From Bemisia tabaci (lineage: Eukaryota > Arthropoda > Insecta > Hemiptera > Aleyrodidae), in NCBI RefSeq assembly GCF_918797505.1, contig NC_092795.1, positions 7,783,434 to 7,847,433 of the forward strand: a DNA stretch of 64,000 nt, given 5' to 3'. This document shows positions 54,501-64,000 of this stretch, piece by piece (within the stretch, counting starts at the first letter, position 1; each line of letters begins with the position of its first letter). A model generated the notes under the pieces. That model searched no databases, had not been told where the DNA came from, and saw only the letters and a list, made by a program, of their open reading frames with translations. The position numbers were made by a program, and so were the translations under genes.

Positions 54501-57500
54501 CTCTTCCCATCCTGGAATGGGCCTGTTGCATGCAAGAGATACAGCCGCGTGAATAGACTTTTCAGAGGTTAAATGACACGAAAATTATATATCCAACGCA
54601 ATCCTTCTACATTTCATTTCACGATGTCACGAGCTCCGATTTTTAGGTTATGTTGTCAGTTTTAGTTGACCGGAAATAGCCGCGAGTTGCCGTTAATTGT
54701 TTCCGTTAGAAAACTGCCCCCAGACGCGGGAAATTTGAAAAAGCGCGTTCCTAACAACACAAATTGCGCAGTAAGGAGTGTATTTCAGACTTTTTTAATG
54801 TGACCATCGTAATTTTCGTGTCATTTAACCTCTGAAACGTCTATTCGCACGGCTGTATCTCTTGCATGCAACAGGCCCATTCAAAGTGAGAGGACTCTAC
54901 ATCGTTTCCCAGACAAGAGGATGTAGCAACATTTGAACATTGCGAGTATTCTTCCAGAGCCCACATTTTAACTAGACATTTAAGGCAACCACTAGGCATT
55001 TCATACAGAAAATCTCACAGATTATTCTTCGGACGACAAGAAAAAATCAGCAAAATTTTGGACAGAAATTGCAGGGTCACATTTTTGTAAAATATCCATA
55101 TTTTTAGTCAACTATGTGCCCTTGGAATGGAATTACCTACGTCTCTTTCTTCGGGAAACGACTCCTTGTCCCCGCCACTTTTTGAAAAAGATGGTAAGAA
55201 AATTAGTTCTGATCTTCAAATTTAACTTTCCCTCACCGATTACATTCCTTTAATCCAGTGGCGTGGCGTGAATTGCGATGTATCGATTGTTATGCCCTTT
55301 AAACCTATGGTGAAGAATCGATTATAAGGTGTTCGCTGCGAACACCCTGTTTATTGATCCTTTTCCATAGATTTAAATGGCATAACAATCGATACATCGC
55401 AAAGCACGCCACGCCACTGATACGTCTCTCTCATGACTCAGATATTTTTGAAAAGAAAAGCAACCAAAAGTCTCTACTGGATATTTATTGATTTTCCTCG
55501 CTCATTTTAAAAATCCAACAAATTTGCATAGAAGCACTTCGATAACATATCCACGAGGAAACTAAAACATAATTGGAGATTTTAAAACGTTGCAATGGAG
55601 ACGTGCATTTTTCATGTTTATGGTCAGTCATCGATGAAGTCTCTGCTTGCATGTCCTCCCCGGAAGGAGCCAGTATGAGATTAACTGCACTGGGCGACTT
55701 CTGTCGATCAGCGGGTCAATTCTTGAATCGTTATCGAATGAATTGGGTCGATAAATCCCTATATTCACAGTGCTGTATATCGATCAAGGCCATTCGATAA
55801 AGATTCAATAATCGACTCGCAGTAGTTGAGTTGTTGAGTGTTTGCGTGCTATGATGAAGTCACACTGAACTACTCTATTGATATGATTAATCTTCACGAA
55901 GGTGAAGCACGGCTCCTCACTGGCGTGGTGTACTTAGCGATACATCGATTGATTTGCCATTTAAAACCATGGGAAAGGATCGATAGGCAGGGTGTTTGCA
56001 GCGAACACCTTAATAATCGATTCTTTACCATAACTTCAAATGGAGAAATATCGATAATCGATCATTCACGCTTTGCCACTGCGGCTCCTGTCATAGACGT
56101 ATAGCAGTCAATTAACTTGACTGCCGTTCTTACCAATTTCACACTGCAACATCTTAGACCTGCACTGCCGCGCTAAGGAAGAACGTAGTATGACCTTTCG
56201 GACGTTGCGGAATTTCATACGATAGAGTATGAATTTTTAGGGAGATTCGTGAATATTTTTCTTTGATTTTGTCAAATATTTTATTCGCAACCAGATCTAC
56301 ATTATCTGAGAATTTCCAGAGAAAATATGCATAACCCTCCTAAAAAATAGACATTTTACTCGCGGAAATTTGGCAACTCTCGAATGTTCATACGACGTTT
56401 TTCCTCAGCACGGCAGTGCAAGTCTACGTGCTCGATTGTGCTTCCCGGTGATCTCAGTCAGACGGAGCATGGCGTCTTTATCTTTCCCCTAAAAGAACCA
56501 GTGCCGTGGCGAGCTTTGCGATACATCGATTGATCTGCCATTTAAACCAATGGAAAATAATCGAAAAACGAGGTGTTCGCCAGCGAACACTTTAATTATC
56601 GATTTTTTACCACATATTCAAATGGGGAGATATCGATAGTCGTTCATTCACGCCTCGCCACTGGATAAAAACATCATAAATAAGAGGATCCCTTTAAAAC
56701 AAACTCGCTCTTATTGGTGAATTCCGTATTGGAATTACTGTCACTTAGTTCCGGGTGCACTTATTGGACTTACCTGGGTGTAGACATATTTCTGGTAGAG
56801 GTTTTCGCCGGTAAGAGGGTCGTACTCGGTATATGCACCGGAATCATGGGTGCCTGGCAAGAACGTATTCCTCAATTGCATTCCCGAAAGCGATGACTTC
56901 ATCTCCTCCATCCATCGTGGATTTGTGTGTAAGCAGTTTGTTGCTTCCGCTGCCATTGAAAAGATAATAAAACATAAGAGTGACAGCAATGGAACTTAAC
57001 GATAAGGTCAATTCTTGAAATCTGTCGTGTTTTTTCTTCTCAATGCGAAGAAAACTCTAAAAACAAAAAATTATATTGATTTGTGCTCTTTTAAAAAAAT
57101 AAAATGTGAGCGGAGATTTTTAAACACCGCAAACAAAATACGTGGTTTATGTAGTAGTTTCACCGTCGAAATGCAATTCAAATTGAAAAGAAACAAACTT
57201 AAAAAAAAATGAACAACTGAACTCTTTGAGATGGAAACATGAACCCTAACGTTAAATTTTCATCGCACAGTGTACTCTGCGGCAGATTAAATTTGAAATG
57301 ACTGATTTTACACTTGTTTCATCAAAAATCGCACTTGGAACCCTCATCTGTAGTAACTCCCATGCATTGCTTTCTGATGTCATTGCTCATGGGTTTAAGC
57401 ACTAGTAGTATTGCTTTTGCATTCTTGGCCATGTAGGGTTTTAGAAAAAGTACCAGAGATCAGTCCCGCTGGGCACTGACTTGACACTTATCAAAACTAT

Positions 57501-58654
57501 AACGTTCGCGTTTTTCAAATGACGTCGAGGGTCCATTGCAAATGACCTAAATATTATTTGCGACTGACCTCACAATCAGTGTCATGCCTGTATCTGAAAG
57601 GTAAATCAATAGCTCAATCCGAAAACATTGTATCTCATGGGTTGTGGTCATAAGGCAAGGCATACCACATTCTTTAATTAAAAAACTAACACCAACGTGA
57701 TTTCTTAAAAAAAAAAAGTCTGTGACCTTTTTTCTGTTTAAAATTTATTTTTTCTCAATTGATAAACTTGCCTATACTCCCTCAAAATGTAAAATGAAAG
57801 TGAAGTCGGAAATGCCGCAATTTAAGTATGCACGGGGTTTCCGAGTTTTTAAATTAAGTACTTCTTGCCATTCATACCAAGAGAAGCTTATCAGTGGATG
57901 GCAGAGCTAGTTTAGTCGGAGTGCCATGCCGGTGTGCTGCTCCTCAGGCCCCCCTCAGCAATTTTTTACCCTCATTCTAGATCCTCTACGGGTCTTTAGA
58001 GTCTAAAAGACGACTTTAGAGAGCCCTTAAGACTGGAATTTTTGGCGTCATGGGGCCGAAAATTCCGGGTGCTGGAGCCGTAGCGTCGATTGCTCCGGGT
58101 TCAGAGGCCGAAGCTACGGCTCCGGCAGCCGGAATTTTCGGCCTTTGAGCCCGGAACGGACGGTATGTCTATATAGCCCGTAATTGCGGCTCCCACGGCC
58201 GGCGTTTTTTTTTTTCAGTGAATGCAATCACCCGCTCCCACCGGAAAGATCCTTCCAATTATTTTTTGTCCTCTTTGTCTATAGCTTTGTCTATCAATTT
58301 CAACAAATCAGCTTGCGGGCCCCTGAGCGCTAATCCGGCCGTGAGTGGAATTACCTGTGTCGTTGTTGCCAGCGCGGTAGTAAGCGACCCAGTATCCGAG
58401 GCATTTCTTGTGGTAGCCAAGTTGGTCGGGTTCGGTGTGGTTCTCGGTGAAGACGGTGCGGTGCCATCCGAGGGGTTCATCCACGGGGACACCGATGAGA
58501 AGGTGTGGGGGAGCGTCGAGGGGGTGTCCGAAGTAGAAGCCCACCCAGTCGCCCGGCGTGACTGTCTCCGTCTCCCAGAAGAACTGGAGCTCCCGGACGG
58601 CGGACTTGCTCACAAGTGGCGACACCACGATCTCCACGTGCGTCCGTCGACATC
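48315..58654 (-). CDS. PI-PLC X-domain-containing protein (5 exons seen, first exon missing)
   Basis: Minus-strand exons 58654-58355, 56949-56774, 54323-54116, 53366-53099 and 48576-48315 join in matching phases, about 404 codons to the stop. The N-terminal region (THVEIVVSPLVSKSAVRELQ, then TVTPGDWVGFYFG) is the beta-sandwich-like module of insect PLCXD proteins. The X domain follows: FLPGTHDSGAY with the first catalytic His, TQDETILGQMIYGARYFDLR, WWVNHGL with the second His, and EIILLDFHEFPVG. The C-terminal exon YQWAAMAQMTPRTMDVILNR matches the family end. Such proteins resemble PI-specific phospholipase C and are often secreted or membrane-bound; the substrate is unproven. A signal-peptide exon is expected upstream of 58656, but I could not identify it by 64 kb. 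Introns contain at least ten repeats. Confidence 0.88.
48597..48900. repeat. Family M repeat cluster
   Basis: ATTTCTGTCAAACGGAC is inverted near 48740 (GTCCGTTTGACGGAA) and recurs as TTTGATAGAAATACGTCCAA; CCAAACGGAACTATGTGCAT matches 15469-15580. Begins about 20 bp upstream of the PLCXD last-exon acceptor. Confidence 0.65.
49150..49625. repeat. Inverted repeat block with GGACTCCATGCTCA motif
   Basis: TTGGACTCCATGCTCA or its inverse TGAGCATGGAGTCCAA occurs repeatedly on both sides of a TTAGG array (near 49180, 49225, 49550 and 49590). Probably one dispersed element that contains the telomere-like repeat. Confidence 0.65.
49415..49472. repeat. Interstitial telomere-like (TTAGG)n
   Basis: About eleven units of GGTTA, with a few variants at the right edge. 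TTAGG is the ancestral insect telomere repeat; here it is internal, in a PI-PLC intron. Confidence 0.9.
49926..51310. mobile_element. 1.4-kb inverted-end element with purine/pyrimidine arms
   Basis: ATAAGGAACTAATATTTTTG at the left is inverted as CAAAAATATCAGTTCCTTAT at the right. Behind each end lies a strand-biased tract: almost pure purine at 49990-50200, almost pure pyrimidine at 51060-51250. Serine-, leucine- and phenylalanine-rich ORFs there are artefacts of that bias. Confidence 0.6.
51553..52504. mobile_element. Family D non-autonomous element (copy 2)
   Basis: Ends CCCGGGTAACAATTGGCG and, inverted, CCAATTTTTACCAGGG; GCCGGCTATA units and the central GGCGCCTACAAACCTAACAG-type hairpin as in copy 1, opposite orientation. 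Inserted into the unit later seen intact at about 52785-52810. Confidence 0.85.
52506..53131. repeat. 293-bp tandem duplication including an exon 3' end
   Basis: GGCTTTACCTCTTGACGACG and the following AGATCGAGGTAGTTCTTGAGG occur at 52506, 52799 and, as the genuine exon end, 53091. The first two units are otherwise near identical. The genuine exon diverges after the shared ~38 bp. Confidence 0.92.
53099..53366 (-). CDS. PLCXD exon d
   Basis: Acceptor CTTATTTGCAG, donor GTAAAG. Encodes GFKSKKNLPHDSLVKYLLAH through NLDNLKNYLDLVVK. The last ~32 bp and donor are duplicated twice downstream. Confidence 0.9.
54116..54323 (-). CDS. PLCXD exon c (second catalytic His)
   Basis: Acceptor TTTTTTTAAAG, donor GTGAGT. 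Encodes DETILGQMIYGARYFDLRVG, WWVNHGLSRTHPL and EIILLDFHEFPV. Confidence 0.9.
55256..55419. repeat. hAT-like MITE, family A (copy 4)
   Basis: CAGTGGCGTGGCGTGAATTG and inverse, hairpin GGTGTTCGCTGCGAACACC. Near-perfect palindrome. Confidence 0.9.
55918..56081. repeat. hAT-like MITE, family A (copy 5), perfect 8-bp duplication
   Basis: CACTGGCGTGGTGTACTTAG to TTTGCCACTG, flanked on both sides by CGGCTCCT (55910-55917 and 56082-56089). Establishes the family's 8-bp target size. Confidence 0.93.
56164..56417. repeat. Palindromic MITE, family B (intact copy)
   Basis: ACTGCCGCGCTAAGGAAGAA and, inverted, TTTTTCCTCAGCACGGCAGT; inner arms GACGTTGCGGAATTTC and GAAATTTGGCAACTC. Confidence 0.85.
56499..56663. 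repeat. hAT-like MITE, family A (copy 6)
   Basis: CAGTGCCGTGGCGAGCTTTG to CACGCCTCGCCACTG with the GGTGTTCGCCAGCGAACAC hairpin; flanks do not match. Lies 110 bp before PLCXD exon b on the plus strand. Confidence 0.85.
56774..56949 (-). CDS. PLCXD exon b (first catalytic His)
   Basis: Acceptor TTTCAATGGCAG, donor GTAAGT. Encodes NPRWMEEMKSSLSGMQLRNT and FLPGTHDSGAYTEYD. Confidence 0.9.
58050..58220. repeat. Family G MITE (copy 3)
   Basis: GGGGCCGAAAATTCCGGGTG, CTGGAGCCGTAGC, then inverse arms and CGGTATGTCTATATAGCCCG, ending TTTTTTTTTCAGTG. Confidence 0.7.
58232..58322. repeat. Half copy of family I
   Basis: TTGTCCTCTTTGTCTATAGC and TCAATTTCAACAAATC..GCGGGCCC match the right half of 47387-47660. 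Ends 33 bp from the PLCXD exon a donor. Confidence 0.6.
58355..58654 (-). CDS. PLCXD exon a (N-terminal module)
   Basis: Acceptor TCACAATAG, donor GTAATT. Encodes CRRTHVEIVVSPLVSKSAVR through YHKKCLGYWVAYYRAGNNDT. Confidence 0.85.
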
Positions 58655-59372
58655 CTATTGTGAAACATAGGATAAGAGACAGATTAGACACAATGCAAGT
58701 ACGTAGCCGAATAAGTTTAGTTGCTAGAAATGGACCACTAGACAAGGTACGAATTTCAGCATTCTGATACATCGTCATCTTCCGGCCAAAGTATCACAAG
58801 CGCCATGCGACGTTTCAAAATTTCCGCCGCGATTTTATTTTTTTACAGAGGAATTGTTGGTTGAATCTATTTGAGAATTCCACTGAATTTTATCGGCAGT
58901 GCAAAGAAAATTCAGTGAAATTTCGAACAGCTTCGTTGAACAATTTCTCTGTAAAAAAATAAAATGATGGTGGAAATTTTAAAACGTCGCATGGCGCTTG
59001 TGATACTTTGACCGGAAGGTGACGACATGTTCCTTAACCAAAATTTCACGTAAAACACGATGCGCACAACGAAAATTACCGAACTCAACTCCTTACGAAG
59101 ATATTTAATGATTCTTGATGCGTAAATTCAAACCACCCGCTCATGAAAACTCTATACTCTACGTGATTTACATCGCGCGCTAAACGTGACAGTATCATCA
59201 CAGACAGTATCATGACAGTATCTGCGATTTAAAAATCTGGCAACCTCAATTTTGACGCTTTGGCTCAGCTATAGCAAATTGCTTATAGTTTGAACAACAC
59301 ATGGTGGGAAATGAACATTGCTCGTTTGAGAAGCTTGCTGAAACCGTTGTAGTGCGCGATTTGACTCACGTA

Positions 59373-59937
59373 CCCTGGTAAAAATTGGCGTTAGGAGCTA
59401 CGTTTCAAAATACCATAGGAGTTCGTATGGCCGACTGAAAAAGGCGATAGAAAATCATTTAGCTGGCTGTAGAAAGTGGAAAAAATCTTACGGCCGGGCT
59501 ACACGAAGCGATAAAAAATTATACAACCGGGCTATAGTTCTTATCGCCGCCGGGCTTTACACTTTATCGCCTGGCAGTTGCTTTTTCGCCATCGGCTATA
59601 AAAGGCTATAAGAAATTGTGTAGAAATTCGTGTGCTTTGTAAATCCTTAAGTTTGTACGGAATCACCTTAATATTTACAAAACGCACATTATATTTTCCT
59701 TTACTACATATTTTTTTTCATCAATTAAAATGAGAATAATCCACACAGGATGTGCAAACATTTCAAAATCATGAGTTGAATAACGCTGACTCCGCCAGAT
59801 TAAATATTAGAGCCTAACACAAAGCGGAGCGGCGACGCACTGGCGCCTACAAACCTAACAGGGATACTTCACGCATTACGCAAAGGTTTGTAGGCGCCAA
59901 TGCGCGTTTCGCGCTAGCTGCCCGCCCGCCGCACTTT
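59373..59937. mobile_element. Family D element (copy 3, right part lost)
   Basis: CCCTGGTAAAAATTGGCGTT and GCCGGGCTATA units as in copy 2; the central hairpin is shortened and the right terminus is absent. Confidence 0.8.
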
Positions 59938-60103
59938 TTGCTATATCAAAAAATACGTGTTTTAAGTTTCAGAATCACATGGAGCCCTGTACCAAAAAAA
60001 AAGTTCAAACTCCACTACTTGATGCTTAAAGATTTTATTTTAGTGAGGAATTTTTCACGGGGTACATATATATTTTAAGACTAGTTTCAGTTGAAATCGT
60101 TAA

Positions 60104-60543
60104 GGTGATATGACGGACACCATATTTTGTGTCAGAACGGCATGTGATATATCGCATCAATTGGTTCTATTTTTTCAGCTACTCGTCATTTTTCTCGAAT
60201 TTTGAGATCGCAATTCTGTTGTCAGGAGACTAAAGCACTCACTTACGAATTTTAACAAAGAAATTCAACGTAATAAAGGCGTGGTTTTCTTAGAGAGAAA
60301 ACATCGCATTCGATACTGATATCGAAACTGCACTCGAATGCGATATTTTCTCTCTAAAAAAACCACGACTTTATTACGATGAATTTCTTTGTGAAAATTG
60401 GTAAGTGCGTGCTTTACTATCCTGACAACAGAATTGCGATCTCAAAATTCGAGAAAAATAACGAGTAGCTGAAAAAATGGAACCGATTGATGCGATATAT
60501 CGCATGCCGTTCTGACACAAAATATGTCGTCCATCGAATCACC
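60104..60543. repeat. 440-bp palindromic MITE flanked by TTAA
   Basis: GGTGATATGACGGACACCAT at the left, inverted at the right (CGAATCACC); arms share AGAATTGCGATCTCAAAATT-type sequence over about 200 bp. TTAA on both sides (60100-60103, 60544-60547) suggests a piggyBac-type target. Confidence 0.85.
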
Positions 60544-60771
60544 TTAAAATCTCAACTTTCATCAAAAACTGCTCTTGTGCGCCCTGTCCTCAAGTGGTGT
60601 CAGAGGGGCCCAACTCGAAGTGGATGAGTCGATGACTAAACTCGTGTGGACGAAAACGAGATCATTATCTAATAATTGCAATGCGGGATCATGCGGGCGG
60701 AGAGCAGGGAACGGCATGCGGCAGCGTCCTCTTCCTTACCCTGCTCCGGCATAGCCTCCCTGCGGGGCGAT

Positions 60772-61053
60772 TATTGAAATTTTTTGTTTGTCGGATCGAC
60801 ATAGATGACATAGGTTAAATCGCGGAGCGTGATTGGTCGGCTATGTCTTATCGCTGCTTTATCGTGCCTTTGTCAGGTGGAATGATCGACAAGCTAACGG
60901 CACCTCTTAAGTTTCCGACAGTATGTCGATCATTCCACCTGACAAAGGCACGACAAAGCAGCGATGAGACATAGCCGACCAATCACGCTCCGCCTTTTAA
61001 CCTATGTCATCTATGTCGATCCGACAAACAAAACATTTCAATAATCGCCCCGC
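60772..61053. repeat. Palindromic MITE, family I (copy 2)
   Basis: GCGGGGCGATTATTGAAATT and, inverted, ATTTCAATAATCGCCCCGC; arms of about 120 bp with GTTTGTCGGATCGACATAGA. Confidence 0.9.
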
Positions 61054-61080
61054 TGCTGTTGGTAGATGATGCACTCTATG

Positions 61081-61358
61081 CTGCCGTGCTAAAGGGGAGC
61101 GCCGTATGAACGTTCGATAGTTGTCAAATTTCCTTCGATAAAATGTTTATTTTTGAGATAGGGCTTTGTTGCGTCGAAGGCTTATTTTTTTTAGCATTTT
61201 TCCTTGAAATTGTCTAGAACTTTAGGTGAAATCGCAAACAAAATTATCTGTAAAATTGGAGGAAAATAACCATACGTTTATCAGAAAATTCGTGTTTTAT
61301 CAAAGGAAATTTGGCAACGCCTGGGGGTTCATGCGGCGTTTTTTCTTAGCACGGCAGT
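61081..61358. repeat. Palindromic MITE, family B
   Basis: CTGCCGTGCTAAAGGGGAGC to TTTTCTTAGCACGGCAG; begins 28 bp after the family I copy. A second left-end fragment follows at about 61459. Confidence 0.75.
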
Positions 61359-61792
61359 GTGCATCTGGATTTGACAGCGGCAGACGCGTCGACGCCAACC
61401 CTCGCCGCGTCGCACTGTCATCGATGCGTGGGGCATTTCGGGATTTGCGCGCACTATCCTGCCGTGCGAAGAAAAAAAGCCGTATAAGCCCGGAGATGTT
61501 GCCAAATTTTCCTCGACACATCTAAAATTGTTAGTATTTGTTGATACTTTTCTTCCGAGTTTCCAGAAAATGTTGTTCTAAATTTATTTGATTTAAAGTG
61601 TCTGGAAGTCGCGAGGATCATCACAACTTCTGCGATGGCCTCAGTGCTTATATGCTATGGAACGCACGGTAAAATCTGAACTCTGAAGCTTTAAAGAAAA
61701 AAAATCTACTTTTTTTATCGAATTCTTGAGTAATTGTTGCCGGTTGCATGCGCAGCTCTTGTTAAATCGTTGAAATTCAATAGAAAAAGGAA

Positions 61793-62063
61793 AATTGAGG
61801 GGCTTCGAAGGAACGTGCATGGGACAAGTGCTGTTTATTTTTTTATTTTATTTTTTTTAAATTGAGATATTAATGAATCCAACTAAAACTAATCTTAAAT
61901 AATCTGTAAAAAATTCACTACTAAAATCCAATTTTTAAGCATCAAAAAGTAAGTTTGAACCTTCCTTCCGCCATAAAGTTTCATGTAATTAAAGAACTTC
62001 AAACACGTATGTCTCGAAATAGCAGAGACTGCACTTATTCCACGTGTCCCTCAAACCCCTCAC
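61793..62063. repeat. Inverted-terminus repeat, family N (copy 3)
   Basis: AATTGAGGGGCTTCGAAGGA at the left, CAAACCCCTCAC at the right, interior TTTAAGCATCAAAAAGTAAG as in the copies at 263 and 1499. Confidence 0.65.
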
Positions 62064-62299
62064 TTTTTGGAAGCGAGACCTTAGTGGCTTGCATAGTTCC
62101 ACCCATGTGCTCGTCAGCACCGAGCCAACTATAATCTGCCATGCTAAAGACCTCCATACACACGGCGTTTAATCGCTGCGAGTGAAAGACGAAAGCCAAT
62201 GCAGAGCCTTGATTTCGATTTATCGACGTCAATGGATCGAAATCAAGGCTCTCCATTGGCTTCCATCTTACATCCGCGGCGATTAATCGCCGTGTATCT

Positions 62300-62549
62300 A
62301 GGCCGTAAGGAAGAACGTCGTATGAATAATGGAGAGTTGTCATATTTCCTTCTATGAAATGTTTATTTTTGGGGGAGGTCATGAATATTTTTCCTTGAAA
62401 TTTTCAGGAATTTTAGGTGAAAGTGTAAGGAAAATTATCTGAAAAATTGGAAGAAAAATATTCATAAGTTTACCTGAAAAATCATGTTTTATCACAGTAA
62501 GTTTGGCAACGCTGAATGTTCATACGGCGTTTTTCCTTAGGACGGCAGT
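62300..62549. repeat. Palindromic MITE, family B
   Basis: GGCCGTAAGGAAGAACGTCG to TTTTTCCTTAGGACGGCAG; interior as in the 24251 copy. Confidence 0.75.
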
Positions 62550-62572
62550 AATCTCGTCAATCTAAGTGGCAT

Positions 62573-63198
62573 ACTGCCGTGCGGCCGAAAGGACGCCGTA
62601 TGAACATTCGAGAGTTGCCAAATTGCCCCGTATAAAACTTGTAATTTTGAGAGCGATTGTGCGTATTTTTCCATGAAATGATACACGGGGAAAAAATGCT
62701 GATTCAACAATTCAATTGCTAAAAACAGTGAGTGCAATGTTTCAACGCAGATTTTACAACAAAAAATTGCTACTTTAACCACATTGTAAACTAATTTAAC
62801 CACGGGGGTGGTTAAAGTAGCATTTTTTTGTTGTAAAATATGCGTTGAAACATTGCTTTCACTGTTTTTAGTGAGTGTTTTTGTGTTTTTGTGACTGTTT
62901 GTTTTTCCGTGTACTATATGTATTGGGAGAAAAGATAAAACCATCGTTTAAATGATCAGTTTATATTTGCAATGTAAAGATGCACAATCTTAGCGACATT
63001 GGAATGCTCTTGGCTCCTTTTTGCAAAAAACAATACATTTTCCCCTAAAATTTACATATATTTTAGATTAAATCGCGAACAAAATTGTGCAAAAAAAATT
63101 GAAGAAAAAAATTCACGATCTTCCCAGTAAATTAGGTTTTTATTGAAGGAAATGTGGAAACGTCTGAAGGTTCATACGGCGTTCTTCCTTAGCAGGGC
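62573..63198. repeat. Family B MITE split by a family C insertion
   Basis: The left half (CTGCCGTGCGGCCGAAAGGA to about 62682) and the right half (about 63045-63198, ending CGGCGTTCTTCCTTAGCAGG) are separated by a complete family C palindrome at 62684-62911 and about 130 bp. Confidence 0.7.
62684..62911. repeat. Palindromic MITE, family C (copy 2)
   Basis: Ends CACGGGGAAAAAATGCTGAT and TTTTTCCGTG; centre TTAACCACGGGGGTGGTTAA, as in 10282-10508. Confidence 0.88.
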
Positions 63199-63269
63199 CG
63201 CATGCATGTGCAATCCGTAGATGCGATATCCGACGCAGACGGAGAGTTGGCTCGTGCAGTGACACGGAT

Positions 63270-63433
63270 CAGTGGCGTGGCGTGAATGATCGATTATCGA
63301 TACTTCTCAATTTGAAGCTATGGTAAAGAATCGATTATTAAGGCGTTCGCATGGAACTCTCTGTTTATCGATCCTTTTTCATGGGTTTAAATAGCAGATG
63401 AATCGATAAATCGCAAAGCACGCCGCGCCGCTG
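63270..63433. repeat. hAT-like MITE, family A (copy 7)
   Basis: CAGTGGCGTGGCGTGAATGA to GCACGCCGCGCCGCTG. Immediately flanked by GTGCAGTGACACGGAT and GTACAGTGACACGGAT, 15 of 16 bases identical. Confidence 0.85.
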
Positions 63434-63439
63434 GTACAG

Positions 63440-63660
63440 TGACACGGATGGACGAGGACCCGACGCGGGCGATTAGTCCATCAGGTTTCCGGCCGCGACT
63501 GGCGGGAGGGGGCGGGGGTACAGACGCGTCGCCAATTACCAATCAGCATAAATAAACAATGAATCTGGGCCAATGGACGGCCGCGGCGAGTCGCTACCGG
63601 ATTCGATTGAGCCGAGCGACATCAAAGCGCTTCGCTCTAGATTGCATAATGTCCCACAGC
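63440..63660. promoter_or_regulatory. GC/CpG-rich stretch with CCAAT-like sites
   Basis: Contains GGGGGCGGGG, GCCAATGG, ACCAATCAG and an AT-rich CATAAATAAAC, in a patch much richer in CpG than its surroundings. It could be a promoter or first exon, perhaps of the PI-PLC gene whose 5' end is missing, but no coding exon or donor is recognisable. Confidence 0.25.
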
Positions 63661-64000
63661 CGGATGGCAACATCTCCCGCTAATCCGCCATCCTAAATCC
63701 CTGAATTGCCGTCCTAAGGAAAAACGCATAAATGACGTTCCGATGCCGCCAAGTTTCTCATCATCATAACACTCTACCGACGAATTATAATGGAGATGTT
63801 GCATGTGTGAGGAATTTGCGATTTGACTGTTGATTCTTACGTACAAGTTCGCGAGAAACACGATGGTGCCACTGGTTTTCCCTGAAATTAACTCCTAAGC
63901 TCAAAAAAAGCTCTCAAGTTGAGGCCAAAATGGAAGGGATATCTCACGCTATCCTGAGAGTCCACCTCTAAATCAGGACAAACTCTCCATGCAAAGATAG

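Noticed and set aside
55256..56663. Regularly spaced palindromes considered as a CRISPR-like array
   Set aside because: These are separate family A and B MITEs with hAT target duplications, not short direct repeats with spacers, in a eukaryotic genome.
58218..58670. 150-codon plus-strand ORF over PLCXD exon a
   Set aside because: Antisense shadow of a confidently assigned exon.
62537..62944. 135-codon minus-strand ORF starting with a hydrophobic stretch, considered as the missing PI-PLC signal-peptide exon
   Set aside because: It runs through the family C palindrome, and the same peptide segment is encoded by the other copy at 10 kb.
1..64000. tRNA and rRNA genes
   Set aside because: I found no cloverleaf with A/B box motifs and no rRNA-like sequence by eye. 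A covariance-model scan would be decisive.

Overview
This is a window of eukaryotic, insect-type DNA: AT-rich, with intron-split genes, many short palindromic DNA transposons, a non-LTR retrotransposon with a long poly(A) tail, and an interstitial run of the insect telomere motif TTAGG. The repeat style and the presence of a YqaJ nuclease gene would fit a hemipteran such as a whitefly, but that is inference. The annotation below comes from joining exons by reading frame, splice dinucleotides and family motifs; no transcript was available.

Four protein-coding genes can be assembled. (1) Minus strand, 12224 to 3647: a complete six-exon takeout / juvenile-hormone-binding-protein-like secreted protein (265 codons). 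(2) Plus strand, 23023 to 36775: seven exons of a rhodopsin-class GPCR of the Tre1/Moody type, with an NRY motif and NPIIY. (3) Plus strand, 40693 to 45748: a YqaJ-type PD-(D/E)XK nuclease with an unusual acidic, internally duplicated N-terminal region. Its first recognised exon is phase-compatible with the last GPCR exon, so the two could be one transcription unit or two neighbours. (4) Minus strand, 58654 to 48315: a PI-PLC X-domain protein lacking only its first exon(s).

Layout. 1-3.6 kb: repeats, no gene. 3.6-12.2 kb: the takeout-like gene, with a 1.7-kb non-autonomous transposon in one intron. 12.3-23 kb: repeats, plus one CpG-rich stretch at 17.5-18.1 kb that could be a promoter or first exon. 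23-36.8 kb: the GPCR, whose 8-kb fifth-to-sixth exon intron holds an antisense R1/I-like retrotransposon with an uninterrupted 1021-codon ORF2 and a large hairpin repeat. 36.9-45.8 kb: palindromic MITEs and the YqaJ gene, including a textbook 800-bp hAT-like element with a perfect 8-bp target duplication. 46-58.7 kb: the PI-PLC gene, whose introns carry TTAGG repeats, purine/pyrimidine-rich repeats, and a tandem duplication that copies the 3' end of one exon with its splice donor. 58.7-64 kb: dense nested MITEs.

The four genes share no evident pathway. The main structural theme is gene introns filled by at least ten families of small inverted-repeat elements, several within tens of bases of splice sites.
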